A stretch of DNA of 64,000 nucleotides, taken from assembly GCA_964628435.1 (NCBI GenBank), contig CAZVON010000002.1:1-64000 (forward strand), given 5' to 3'. Source of the DNA: CAZVON01 sp964628435. GTDB taxonomy: Bacteria; Patescibacteriota; Microgenomatia; Levybacterales; UBA12049. How positions within the stretch are numbered: position 1 is the stretch's first letter; each line of letters starts with the position of its first letter. Positions 49,174 through 58,132 of this stretch are shown in pieces. A program made the translations under genes and the position numbers. Below the pieces are notes generated by a model. It did not search any database. It saw only the letters and a program-made list of their open reading frames with translations, and was not told the DNA's origin.

Positions 49174-51681
49174 ATGTTAGGAAATTTCTTTAATCACAAA
49201 AAAACGAATACAGAACAACAGAACAATAATTCTAGCTCAGGAGCACATTCTTCTCAAGCTGAATTTATCGGATCTTCCATGCAACCATCGGTTCGGCAAG
49301 ACCTTTCGGTACTCTCGCATCTTGATACTAGATCTGTGTCAGTACTTCACCAAGCAGAAGAAGAAGCAAAGCGACTTAAGCAAGAATACATTGAGCCAGA
49401 ACATATCCTAATAGGTTTGTTATATGATGGCGATATTTTTCAACTGTTAGCAAAGCTTTCTATTGATGCGGCAGGACTTTCTCATGCATTGCAAGGTCAA
49501 TGTCGTCAGGGTACATTCAGTGGCCAGCCGAGATTAAGTGAGATTTCAAAAAGCCTTTTTGAAAATGCGCATCAAGGAGCAAAAGCGCGGTCTGCCGAAT
49601 TTATTAGCCCGGAAGATTTACTTCTTTCTTTCTATGCTGTTGGCGGTACCTCAGCCTCGTTTCTTACCTCACAAGGAATGTCAAGAGAAAAACTTCAAGA
49701 CGCTCTTTCGTCACACGCTGCTTTTGTGATGGGAAAGAAATCAGTTCTTGAAAAATTTGGAACCGATCTTACCCAGGAAGCTCAAAAAGAAAAACTTGAT
49801 CCAGTCGTGGGACGGGATAAAGAAGTAGAACGACTCGTTCATATATTGCTTCGCCGAACAAAAAATAATCCGATTGTCATTGGCGAGGCAGGAGTTGGAA
49901 AAACAGCACTCGTTGAAGGACTAGCAGAAATGATAGTAAATGGCCAAGCACCAAAAGATTTACTGAATAGAAGAATAATCCAACTCGATCTTGCCTCGTT
50001 AGTAGCAGGCGCATCGCATCGTGGAGAATTTGAAGAACGGCTCAAAGACGTTATTCAAGAAGTACAATTATCAAATGGTAACATAATCTTATTTATTGAT
50101 GAAATTCACACGCTTATTGGCGCAGGTGAACAAGGAGGAGCATTGGATGCATCTAATATTATTAAACCGTACTTAGCGCGTGGACAATTGCAGCTTATTG
50201 GTACAACTACCATTTCTGAATATCGAAAATACTTTGAAAAAGACAAAGCATTCCAACGACGGTTCCAACCAATTGTTGCTGATGAACCAACAGAAGAAGT
50301 TGCTTTACAGATGCTTGCAGTGCTCAAACCAAAGTATGAAAAGTTTCATACTGTTGAATTAAGCGATGAGGCGTTAAAAGCAGCAGTACATTTGTCTAAA
50401 AAATATATTGGCGAGCGGTTTCTGCCAGATAAAGCAGTTGATTTACTAGACGAAGCAGCAGCAGAGGTAAAACTTCTCAATACCTCGGGAAAAAGATCAG
50501 ACAACACGGTAAATCAACAAGATATTGAAAAAATCGTCAGTGGGTGGACTGGAATTCCTATCACCAAACTCACTGAAGATGAAAGTCAAAAACTGCTTAA
50601 TTTAGAAAAGCTTATTCATAATCGGTTGATTGATCAAAAAGAAGCAGTCGCATCAGTAGCCGAAGCAGTACGACGCGGTCGTATTGGGTTGGCAAGTCCA
50701 AACAGGCCAATTGCGTCTTTTATTTTCTTAGGGCCAACCGGGGTTGGAAAAACAGAACTTGCAAAAACCATTGCAGAGATTCTGTTTGGAAAAGATGATG
50801 CCATGGTACGATTGGATATGAGCGAATACATGGAAAAACACGAAGTGGCAAAGTTGATTGGCGCGCCGCCTGGGTATGTGGGATACGAAGAAGGGGGCCA
50901 GCTTACTGAAGCAGTACGGGCAAAACCATACTCAATTGTTCTTCTGGATGAAATAGAGAAAGCACATCCAGATGTATTCAATATTTTATTGCAACTTCTT
51001 GAAGATGGACGGCTTACCGACAACAAAGGCAATACCATTTCGTTTAAAAATACCATTGTCATCGCTACCTCAAATATTGGGAGCCTTTTGATTCAACAGC
51101 ACCTAAGCCAAAATACACAAATTCAGCAAGATTTTGAAAAAGAATTTAAAAATTTAAAGGAAATTCTTATGCAAGAATTGCTCAAGTTTTTCAAACCAGA
51201 GTTGGTGAATCGTTTTGACGAAGTAGTTGTCTTTAAGCCACTAGGCCAGCAAGATATGTCAGCAATAGCAAAGTTGGGTATCCAAAAAACGCAGAAACTC
51301 TTAAAAGAGCAAGGATTAGACATGCAGATTACTGATCAAGCTTTGTCTATTTTGGCTAAGGAAGGTTATGATCCTGTGTATGGTGCCAGGCCACTTCGTC
51401 GTTTAATCCAAAGCGCTATCGAAAATCCAATCGCGCTTTTATTAATCCAAAAAACATTTGTATCTGGAGATACTATACGTCTTGACTATGATATGCAACA
51501 ACAAAAATTTACCTTTACCAAAGGCCAACCAGCACAGCCGGTTCAAGCGTCGACTCCTCCTCAAAACTCATCTCCTCAACAACCGCCCACTATGTCTGAG
51601 TTTCCACCGACAAGCGTCACATCTCAATCTGTGAATATCTCTCAAAATTCTAGCTCGAGTGTTGAATCTTCAGTTGTATAA
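49174..51681 (+). CDS. clpC: ClpC/ClpA-type AAA+ unfoldase
   Basis: The 835-residue protein has two Clp_N repeats (about residues 50-195), a first AAA+ domain with GEAGVGKTALVEGLAE (Walker A) and ILFIDEIHTLIGAG (Walker B), and a second with GPTGVGKTELAKTIAEILFG and VLLDEIEKAHPDVFN. The middle region is short, as in ClpC, rather than the long coiled coil of ClpB. It unfolds proteins, normally for ClpP. Whether a ClpP-binding loop is present I cannot be certain. The N- and C-termini are extended by Ser/Gln/Pro-rich low-complexity segments. It lies next to the VirB-like module and chaperone operon. Confidence 0.9.
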   Translation: MLGNFFNHKKTNTEQQNNNSSSGAHSSQAEFIGSSMQPSVRQDLSVLSHLDTRSVSVLHQAEEEAKRLKQEYIEPEHILIGLLYDGDIFQLLAKLSIDAAGLSHALQGQCRQGTFSGQPRLSEISKSLFENAHQGAKARSAEFISPEDLLLSFYAVGGTSASFLTSQGMSREKLQDALSSHAAFVMGKKSVLEKFGTDLTQEAQKEKLDPVVGRDKEVERLVHILLRRTKNNPIVIGEAGVGKTALVEGLAEMIVNGQAPKDLLNRRIIQLDLASLVAGASHRGEFEERLKDVIQEVQLSNGNIILFIDEIHTLIGAGEQGGALDASNIIKPYLARGQLQLIGTTTISEYRKYFEKDKAFQRRFQPIVADEPTEEVALQMLAVLKPKYEKFHTVELSDEALKAAVHLSKKYIGERFLPDKAVDLLDEAAAEVKLLNTSGKRSDNTVNQQDIEKIVSGWTGIPITKLTEDESQKLLNLEKLIHNRLIDQKEAVASVAEAVRRGRIGLASPNRPIASFIFLGPTGVGKTELAKTIAEILFGKDDAMVRLDMSEYMEKHEVAKLIGAPPGYVGYEEGGQLTEAVRAKPYSIVLLDEIEKAHPDVFNILLQLLEDGRLTDNKGNTISFKNTIVIATSNIGSLLIQQHLSQNTQIQQDFEKEFKNLKEILMQELLKFFKPELVNRFDEVVVFKPLGQQDMSAIAKLGIQKTQKLLKEQGLDMQITDQALSILAKEGYDPVYGARPLRRLIQSAIENPIALLLIQKTFVSGDTIRLDYDMQQQKFTFTKGQPAQPVQASTPPQNSSPQQPPTMSEFPPTSVTSQSVNISQNSSSSVESSVV

Positions 51682-51746
51682 GAAAAATGTTCTGGCTTCC
51701 TCATGCGACGATCATATCAATGCCAAAATGAAAAATCTAAGATATC

Positions 51747-51752
51747 TTGACA
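51747..51752 (+). promoter_or_regulatory. Possible -35 element of a second nusA promoter
   Basis: TTGACA stands alone here with a weak -10 candidate (TAGTAA, 19 bases on). The stretch 51682-51843 otherwise holds only the better promoter at 51808-51836 and a small CTTC/GAAG hairpin near 51801-51813. Low confidence. Confidence 0.25.
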
Positions 51753-51807
51753 ATTATTTTTTTGCGTGGAATAGTAATATACAGATATACAAACGCCTTT
51801 CTTCGGG

Positions 51808-51836
51808 TTGAAGCTTTTTAGTGGATTTGGTATACT
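51808..51836 (+). promoter_or_regulatory. Promoter of nusA, leaderless
   Basis: TTGAAG (51808-51813), 17 bases, TGG-TATACT with the hexamer at 51831-51836. It ends 7 bases before the ATG at 51844. This makes the family-preferred start the first codon of the transcript. Confidence 0.65.
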
Positions 51837-51843
51837 TACCCAT

Positions 51844-52866
51844 ATGCCAGCTATACAAAGAAGCGAATTTGCACTTGCTCTCAACCAAGTTGCCACTGAA
51901 CGGGGTATAGATATAAAAGTGGTTCTAGAAGCAGTAGAAAATGCTATTTTGGCTGCGTATCGGAAAGATCATCCAGGTGTAGAGGTAGAAGAATATAGAG
52001 CTTCTTTAAATCCTAGTACGGGTGAAGCTAAAATCTTTCACAATGATACAAATGTTACTCCTCCAGGATTTGGTCGTATTGCAGCTCAGACAGCAAAACA
52101 GGTAATCCTTCAAAAAATCCGAGAAAAAGAAAAAGAGGCCATTTTATCTGAGTATAAAATACGGGTGGGAACCATTGTAAATGGAATGGTGCTTCGTTTT
52201 GCCGGGCCAAACGTGATTGTTGACATTGGGAAGACGGAAGCGGTTATGCCACCTCCTGAGCAAATCACAAACGAAAAATATCATTTAAATCAGCGACTGA
52301 CGGTATATCTTTTAGAAATTCGACCAGGACTAAAAGGAGATGAAATCATTGTCTCTCGAGCAAATACAGGATTACTAGAAGGACTCTTTAAACGGGAAGT
52401 TCCTGAAATCGCCCAGGGAAGTGTGATTATTAAAGCGATAGCACGGGAGGCTGGAAACAGATCAAAAATCGCAGTCTACTCAAACCAAGGTGGTATTGAC
52501 CCAGTTGGAAGCTGCGTTGGTCAAAAAGGCGTTCGAGTACAAGCAATTATTCAAGAATTTGGTGGCTTGGAAAAAATCGATATCATTCAATGGCAAGAAA
52601 GCCCCAAAAACTATATTGCGCAGGCACTTTCTCCAGTAAAAGACTTGAGGGTAGAAATTAACGAAGAAGAAAAAACTGCTCGTGTATACGTTGCTCAAAA
52701 AGATCTTTCTTTGGCAATTGGAAAAGATGGTCAAAATGTGCGCCTTGCTTCCAAACTCACGGGATACCGCATTGAAATTGAATCTCAGGAGCTTCTTGTA
52801 ACCACAGCCAAAGATGATTTAGAAGAAGAGGCAGACACGAAAAAAAGAAAAAATGAAGAAAAATAA
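51844..52866 (+). CDS. nusA: Transcription termination/antitermination factor NusA
   Basis: From the ATG at 51844 the 340-residue protein has the NusA N-terminal domain (SEFALALNQVATERGIDIKVVLEAVENAILAAYRK), an S1 domain (YKIRVGTIVNGMVLRFAGPNVIVDIGKTEAVMPP), and two KH domains (VGQKGVRVQAIIQEF and LAIGKDGQNVRLASKLTGYRI). It binds RNA polymerase and the nascent transcript to modulate pausing and termination. It is at the head of the nusA-infB cluster and its promoter fixes the start. The acidic C-terminal repeats of proteobacterial NusA are absent, as in many other bacteria. Confidence 0.94.
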   Translation: MPAIQRSEFALALNQVATERGIDIKVVLEAVENAILAAYRKDHPGVEVEEYRASLNPSTGEAKIFHNDTNVTPPGFGRIAAQTAKQVILQKIREKEKEAILSEYKIRVGTIVNGMVLRFAGPNVIVDIGKTEAVMPPPEQITNEKYHLNQRLTVYLLEIRPGLKGDEIIVSRANTGLLEGLFKREVPEIAQGSVIIKAIAREAGNRSKIAVYSNQGGIDPVGSCVGQKGVRVQAIIQEFGGLEKIDIIQWQESPKNYIAQALSPVKDLRVEINEEEKTARVYVAQKDLSLAIGKDGQNVRLASKLTGYRIEIESQELLVTTAKDDLEEEADTKKRKNEEK

Positions 52867-52975
52867 ATTCGAAAAAAGTCAAAGCACTTGAGACAATGAA
52901 AAAAAGTAGTCTTAAAAATGTGAGTTTTGAGATTATTTCGTGCTACGGATTTGGAGCTTTGAATTTAAATGTTTT

Positions 52976-54451
52976 ATGGCATACAAAAGTAAAGAAAGAA
53001 AGGTTGCGGCAGAAAAAAACTCTTCGCTTTTTCCTCCAGTAGTTTCTGTTTTGGGTCATGTCGATCATGGTAAAACAACTCTTCTTGATGCTATTAGACA
53101 GTCTCATATCGCTCAAAGAGAACATGGGGGTATCACTCAGAAAATTGGAGCATCAAGTGTTGAAATTATACATGAAGGGGTCAAACGAAAAATTACCTTT
53201 ATCGATACTCCAGGTCACGAAGCGTTTTCCTTGATGCGTAGTCGAGGCGCACAAGTTGCAGATGTCGGTCTTTTGATTGTTTCTGTGGTAGATGGGGTGA
53301 TGCCGCAAACGAAAGAATCAATTCAACTGCTTTTAACTTCAAAAGTTCCCTATATTGTAGTTCTTACTAAAGCTGATTTACCAGATAAACGTGCGGAAAA
53401 AGTTAAACAGCAGCTACTCAAAGAAGGGGTTTCGCTTGAAGGATATGGTGGAGATGTTCCAGTTATTGAAGTGTCTGCGAAAACAGGGCTTCATATGAAA
53501 GAATTGTTAGAACTGATACTATTGGTATATGATCTTCATCAAGAACTCCGTACGGATCTTTCTGAAATAGGTCCGCTTAAAGCAGTTATTGTTGAATCAC
53601 GCCTTGATAAAAAATCAGGTCCCAGGGCATCTGTAGTTATTAAAAATGGGACTCTTTCCATTCGAGACGAGATAGTTTGTGATGGTATGCGCAGTAAAGT
53701 TCGCTCGCTTAGTACTGATACCGTAGCACAGATTCAAAAGGCCACCATAGGACAAGCTGTAGAAGTGCTCGGATTTGGCGAAGTACCCAAAGTTGGTGCG
53801 GTTGTACAAAGGTCTTCAGAAACAAAAGGTACCTTTTCTTCTTCTGGGAAGCCAGCATCATTGTCTTATTCACCAACTATAGAAAAAGAGAAACTTGCAG
53901 TTATTCTGTGTGCTGATACGCAAGGTTCTCTTGAGGCTATTACATATTCTCTCCCAGAAAAAGTATATGTGGTAGCTGCAAAAACAGGAGAAGTAACCGA
54001 AGGAGATGTGTTACATGCAAAATCAACCGGAGCGATTATTTTAAGTTTTAATAGTAAGATACGCATAGAAATACTCAAATTAGCACAAATTGAAAGAGTA
54101 TTGCTTAAAAACTATACTATTATCTACGAATTATTGGATGAAATACGAGAAGCGTTAGAAGGAAAGGAATTGGCAATGGAAGAGCAAATCTTTGGTACTG
54201 CAAAAGTGCTTGCTCGGTTTCCCTTCGAAAAAACCTTTGTGCTTGGGATCAAGGTACTTGATGGTCGTGTAGCTCGTGGGGACAGAGTTCGGCTAGTGCG
54301 GGGGGAAGAAGTTTTAGGAGAAAGTACGGTTACTTCTTTACACCATGGTAAAGACTCTATATCAAAAATTGAAAAAGGTCAAGAAGCTGGTATTATTCTT
54401 TTTCCTTTCCTTGACTTTGAGATAGGTGATATGGTAATATGCCATGGATAA
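52976..54451 (+). CDS. infB: Translation initiation factor IF-2, short form
   Basis: Starting at the ATG at 52976 (MAYKSKERKVAAEKNS) the protein has about 491 residues. The GTPase motifs are VLGHVDHGKTTLLDAIR, IDTPGHEAF and VVLTKADLPDK (a T in place of the usual N of NKxD). The linker and C-terminal domains complete IF-2, including the fMet-tRNA-binding region (GTAKVLARF and ILDGRVARGDRVRLVRG-type sequence). It delivers initiator tRNA to the 30S subunit. The long N-terminal extension seen in other bacteria is missing, consistent with genome reduction. It follows nusA by 109 bases. Confidence 0.92.
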   Translation: MAYKSKERKVAAEKNSSLFPPVVSVLGHVDHGKTTLLDAIRQSHIAQREHGGITQKIGASSVEIIHEGVKRKITFIDTPGHEAFSLMRSRGAQVADVGLLIVSVVDGVMPQTKESIQLLLTSKVPYIVVLTKADLPDKRAEKVKQQLLKEGVSLEGYGGDVPVIEVSAKTGLHMKELLELILLVYDLHQELRTDLSEIGPLKAVIVESRLDKKSGPRASVVIKNGTLSIRDEIVCDGMRSKVRSLSTDTVAQIQKATIGQAVEVLGFGEVPKVGAVVQRSSETKGTFSSSGKPASLSYSPTIEKEKLAVILCADTQGSLEAITYSLPEKVYVVAAKTGEVTEGDVLHAKSTGAIILSFNSKIRIEILKLAQIERVLLKNYTIIYELLDEIREALEGKELAMEEQIFGTAKVLARFPFEKTFVLGIKVLDGRVARGDRVRLVRGEEVLGESTVTSLHHGKDSISKIEKGQEAGIILFPFLDFEIGDMVICHG

Positions 54452-54457
54452 ACGACT

Positions 54458-55411
54458 ATGGATCCAACTACCACCCAAAAATTACGTGACTTCATTACCA
54501 CAAGTCAATCGATTGGCATTGCGGTTGGGAAAAACCCAAGTATTGATGAAATGGGCGCTGCTTTAGCTTTATATTTATCTTTTACAACCCTTCAAAAGAA
54601 AGTGTCTATTGCTTCTCCCACCGAGGCAATTGTAGAACTTTCTTCTCTTGTTGGAATTGATCGAGTTAGAAACAAACTAGATGCTTCGGGAGCTGATTTG
54701 GTTGTATCGTTTCCTTATCGCGAAAGTGAAGAAGGAGAGTCAGAAATTCAAAAAGTATCATATACGATTGAGAACGGCTATCTTAATATTGTTGTAAAGG
54801 CAGGAAATAATGGCCTTTCATTTTCTGATAAGGACGTGAGATATAGTCGTGGTGGCGGGGGTGCACCTTCTGTTGTATTTATTATTGGTACGCCACGACT
54901 CTCTGATTTAGGTTCTCTTTTTGATGTAAATGAATTAAAAGACACTAAAATTGTCAATATCGATAACAAAACAGATAATCAAAATTTTGGAGATGTAGTA
55001 TTGGTTTCACCTCGATTTTCATCGGTTTGCGAGCAAGTTGCCAGTATAATCAAAGCTCTTGACTTACCGCTAGATGTTGATATAGCCCAAAATCTTTTAT
55101 CTGGTATTAGTCATGCGACCTCTAACTTTCAGAAATCAAATACCAGTTACATGGCATTTGAAATGGCTGCTTTTCTTATGCAAAAAGGCGCGCGTCGAGG
55201 GAGGCCATCACGTGGAGACTATCGTCCCTCCCAACGGCAACAAGAAGAATCAGGCGTTAATCCTTTTCTCCCTCCTTCAGCACCTACGCCTCGGTCAAAT
55301 CAACAACAAGCACAAGCAACAGGAAATCAGCAGCAGAAACAACGAGATGAGAAAAACCCTCCAGCAGATTGGCTCATGCCAAAAGTATATAAAGGGTCAA
55401 CTACGTTGTAA
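54458..55411 (+). CDS. Degenerate DHH-family (NrnA-like) protein, probably catalytically inactive
   Basis: The 317-residue protein follows the NrnA/DHH-phosphoesterase fold for its first 240 residues. The metal motif normally reading HxNPDGDAIGS is here GKNPSIDEMGAAL (residues about 24-36), and the DHH motif (IDHHxxNxxFGD) is IDNKTDNQNFGDVV. The SGISHATSNFQKSNTSYMAFEMAAFLMQKGAR segment matches the SGIxTDTGxFxxSNT region. Both metal sites have lost their key His and Asp residues. A Gln/Pro-rich disordered tail follows (about 245-317). It is at the usual nrnA position after infB, but is likely a scaffold or pseudoenzyme, not an oligoribonuclease. Confidence 0.7.
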   Translation: MDPTTTQKLRDFITTSQSIGIAVGKNPSIDEMGAALALYLSFTTLQKKVSIASPTEAIVELSSLVGIDRVRNKLDASGADLVVSFPYRESEEGESEIQKVSYTIENGYLNIVVKAGNNGLSFSDKDVRYSRGGGGAPSVVFIIGTPRLSDLGSLFDVNELKDTKIVNIDNKTDNQNFGDVVLVSPRFSSVCEQVASIIKALDLPLDVDIAQNLLSGISHATSNFQKSNTSYMAFEMAAFLMQKGARRGRPSRGDYRPSQRQQEESGVNPFLPPSAPTPRSNQQQAQATGNQQQKQRDEKNPPADWLMPKVYKGSTTL

Positions 55412-55442
55412 GGTGATAGAAGATAGTGTTGAATACAGGATC

Positions 55443-55471
55443 TTGAGACTACAGGGAAAAGCTGCTATAAT
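55443..55471 (+). promoter_or_regulatory. Promoter of rpsO, leaderless
   Basis: TTGAGA (55443-55448), 17 bases, TGC-TATAAT with the hexamer at 55466-55471. It ends 7 bases before the rpsO ATG at 55479. This is one of the clearest promoters in the window. Confidence 0.72.
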
Positions 55472-55478
55472 GTAATGT

Positions 55479-55748
55479 ATGCCGTTAAGTCCAACTGATA
55501 AGCAAAGTATAATTCAACAATTTCAAACAGGCAGTGGAGATACTGGCAGTCCAGAAGTCCAAGTAGCTCTTCTTACAAAGCGAATCGATCGATTAACAGA
55601 ACACCTTAAAAGTCATAGTCATGACATGAGAAGTAGAAGAGGATTATTATCCATGATTGCGAAACGAAGAAGGTTGATTAACTTCTTAGCAAAGACTGAT
55701 AAGGCACGGGCCTCATCACTGATGAAAAAAATAGAAATAAAGCATTAA
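55479..55748 (+). CDS. rpsO: 30S ribosomal protein S15
   Basis: The 89-residue protein is a standard S15: GDTGSPEVQVALLTKRIDRLTEHLKSHSHDMRSRRGLLSMIAKRRRLINFL is the family core. S15 binds 16S rRNA helices early in small-subunit assembly. In many bacteria rpsO and pnp are adjacent and co-regulated; here pnp follows after 28 bases. The leaderless promoter leaves no room for the S15 feedback element known from E. coli upstream of the start. Confidence 0.96.
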   Translation: MPLSPTDKQSIIQQFQTGSGDTGSPEVQVALLTKRIDRLTEHLKSHSHDMRSRRGLLSMIAKRRRLINFLAKTDKARASSLMKKIEIKH

Positions 55749-55776
55749 TGACTACATCAGAAAGTGCCCCATTATT

Positions 55777-58047
55777 ATGAACAAAAAAACATACTCATTT
55801 GACCTTGCGGGAACACCTCTTACACTAGAAATTGGTAGACTCGCACAGCAAGCCACCTCATCTGTTCTTGCTCGTTTGGGAGACACTATGGTTTTAATCA
55901 CCGTAGTTGAAGGTTCTGTAAGGGAAGACTTAGGATATTTTCCACTCAGCGTTGAATATATAGAGCGGTTATACGCTGGAGGAAGAATAAAAGGAAGTAG
56001 ATGGGTAAAACGAGAAGGTAGGCCTTCGGATGATGGGATATTGACCGCACGGCTTATTGATCGATCAATTCGACCTCTTTTCCCAAAAGAATATAAAAAC
56101 GAAGTGCAGATTGTAGTGACGCAACTATCTGTTGATGGAGAAAACGAGCCGGATATTCTTTCTGTTATTGGTGTTTCTGTAGCGCTTGCAATTTCTCAAA
56201 TTCCTTGGAACGGCCCAATTGGTGCTGTGCGTATGGGCTTAGTTGAAGACAAAGTAACAGGAGCTTTTGAGTTTTTAATAAATCCTGGTAGTCAAGATAC
56301 TGAATTTTCCAAATTAGATCTTATTCTTTCTCAAACATCGGAAAAAACCGTCATGATGGAAGCAGGTGCGTTACAAGTTCCGGAAGAAGTTGTACTTGAA
56401 GCAATAAAAAAAGGACATGTCGTAACCAAAGAAGTTATTTCTTTTATTCAAAAAATAGTTCAAGAAATTGGAGAGAAAAAAACAGAAGTACGTTTTGATT
56501 CAACATTTAAAGAAATTGTTACTCAAATAGAAAAGTCATACAAGAGCGAATTAATTCCTCTTATTAAGGCGCGGGCAACCAAAGAAAATTTGGGAGAAGA
56601 TACAGAAACGCTGATTGATCGGATCTTTGACGATCTCAAAATGCAAGATCCAGAAAAAGAATTTGATAAAAAGTTCGTGTCTAAAGCTTTTGAATATGTA
56701 TTGTTTAAACTTATTAAAGAACAGATTCTCAAAAAGCAAGAGCGTCCAGATGGACGAAAAATCGATGAGATCAGACCACTGGCTCTGGAAGTTTCAGTAC
56801 TCCCTCGTACGCACGGTTCTGCATTGTTTCAAAGAGGTAGCACTCAGTCACTAACTGTAGTAACCTTGGGTTCTCCTCGTCTTGAACAATTGATTGAGTC
56901 TGCAGAAGGCGAGGAATCAAAACGATATATTCATCACTATTCTATGCCACCGTATTCAGTCGGTGAAACAGGAAGAATCGGAGTGCCTAGCAGAAGAGAA
57001 ATAGGTCATGGAGCTTTAGCAGAACGAGCTATTCTTGGCGTTATTCCTTCCAGAGAAAAGTTTCCTTATACCATTCGAGTTGTCTCTGAAATTCTTTCCT
57101 CAAATGGGTCAACATCAATGGCTGCAACTTGTGGATCAACGCTGGCTTTAATGGATGCGGGGGTTCCTATTGTAAAACCAGTTGCAGGAATTGCCATGGG
57201 ACTCATGAGTAGTGAAGAAAAATACGTTATTTTAACCGATATTATCGGACTTGAAGATTTTTCTGGAGATATGGATTTTAAAGTCGCAGGGACTGAAGAT
57301 GGTGTGACTGCCATCCAACTTGATGTCAAGATTCCAGGACTCACGACAGATCAAATAAAAGAAACATTTGAAGGCGCAAAGAAAGCTCGATTATTTATTT
57401 TGGAAAAAATGCATCAAACAATTGGGTTTTCTCGCACTCAAGTATCAGAATATGCGCCAAAAATAGAAGTTGTACGCATCGCAGTTGATAAAATCGGAGA
57501 AGTTATTGGTCCAGGAGGACGTATAATACGATCTATTATTGCAGAAACTGGCGCATCTGTTGATGTGGAAGACGATGGAACAATAACTATTTCTGGGATA
57601 TCTGAAGAGTCTGTGCAAAAAGCAGTTGACAAGGTCACTGGGCTTACTCGAGAAGTTAGTGTCGGAGAAGAATTCGAAGGACCAGTAAAACGTATTTTGC
57701 CATTTGGAGCATTTGTAGAGATATTGCCAGGTAAAGAAGGGATGGTACATGTATCTCAAATGGCATCTGAATTTGTGAAAAATCCTTCAGATGTGGTGCA
57801 GATTGGGCAAACAGTCAAAGTTCGAGTATTAGAGGTTGATGAACAAGGAAGAATTAACTTATCGATGTTATTTGGATCTGAGGCTCAAGAAAAAAATCGC
57901 ATGGCAGAGCGTAGTGGAAATGATCGAGGAATCAGGAATGAACACCCGTTAGCCTTACAGTTTAAGCGAGAACGAGCACATGCAATGAGAAGAAGCGGTA
58001 GTGGTCCTCGGTTTCGTAGCAAAGGTCCTCGAAAAGCCCACTATTAA
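55777..58047 (+). CDS. pnp: Polyribonucleotide nucleotidyltransferase (PNPase)
   Basis: The 756-residue protein has two RNase PH domains (the first with REGRPSDDGILTARLIDRSIRPLF, the second with RTHGSALFQRGSTQSLTVVTLG and ATEDGVTAIQLD-like AGTEDGVTAIQLDVK), a KH domain (GEVIGPGGRIIRSIIAETGA) and an S1 domain (GPVKRILPFGAFVEILPGKEGMVHVSQ). The tail is basic (RMAERSGNDRGIRNE ... RSKGPRKAHY). PNPase degrades RNA 3' to 5' by phosphorolysis. It follows rpsO and precedes the Lon-like and RNase J genes, an RNA-decay neighbourhood. Confidence 0.95.
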   Translation: MNKKTYSFDLAGTPLTLEIGRLAQQATSSVLARLGDTMVLITVVEGSVREDLGYFPLSVEYIERLYAGGRIKGSRWVKREGRPSDDGILTARLIDRSIRPLFPKEYKNEVQIVVTQLSVDGENEPDILSVIGVSVALAISQIPWNGPIGAVRMGLVEDKVTGAFEFLINPGSQDTEFSKLDLILSQTSEKTVMMEAGALQVPEEVVLEAIKKGHVVTKEVISFIQKIVQEIGEKKTEVRFDSTFKEIVTQIEKSYKSELIPLIKARATKENLGEDTETLIDRIFDDLKMQDPEKEFDKKFVSKAFEYVLFKLIKEQILKKQERPDGRKIDEIRPLALEVSVLPRTHGSALFQRGSTQSLTVVTLGSPRLEQLIESAEGEESKRYIHHYSMPPYSVGETGRIGVPSRREIGHGALAERAILGVIPSREKFPYTIRVVSEILSSNGSTSMAATCGSTLALMDAGVPIVKPVAGIAMGLMSSEEKYVILTDIIGLEDFSGDMDFKVAGTEDGVTAIQLDVKIPGLTTDQIKETFEGAKKARLFILEKMHQTIGFSRTQVSEYAPKIEVVRIAVDKIGEVIGPGGRIIRSIIAETGASVDVEDDGTITISGISEESVQKAVDKVTGLTREVSVGEEFEGPVKRILPFGAFVEILPGKEGMVHVSQMASEFVKNPSDVVQIGQTVKVRVLEVDEQGRINLSMLFGSEAQEKNRMAERSGNDRGIRNEHPLALQFKRERAHAMRRSGSGPRFRSKGPRKAHY

Positions 58048-58132
58048 ACTATAGAAGGAATTGTAAAGATCAAAAGGAGAAATATAAATAATTCCTCGTA
58101 ATTTGTGTAGTTTTTTAGTATCATAAGATTAT

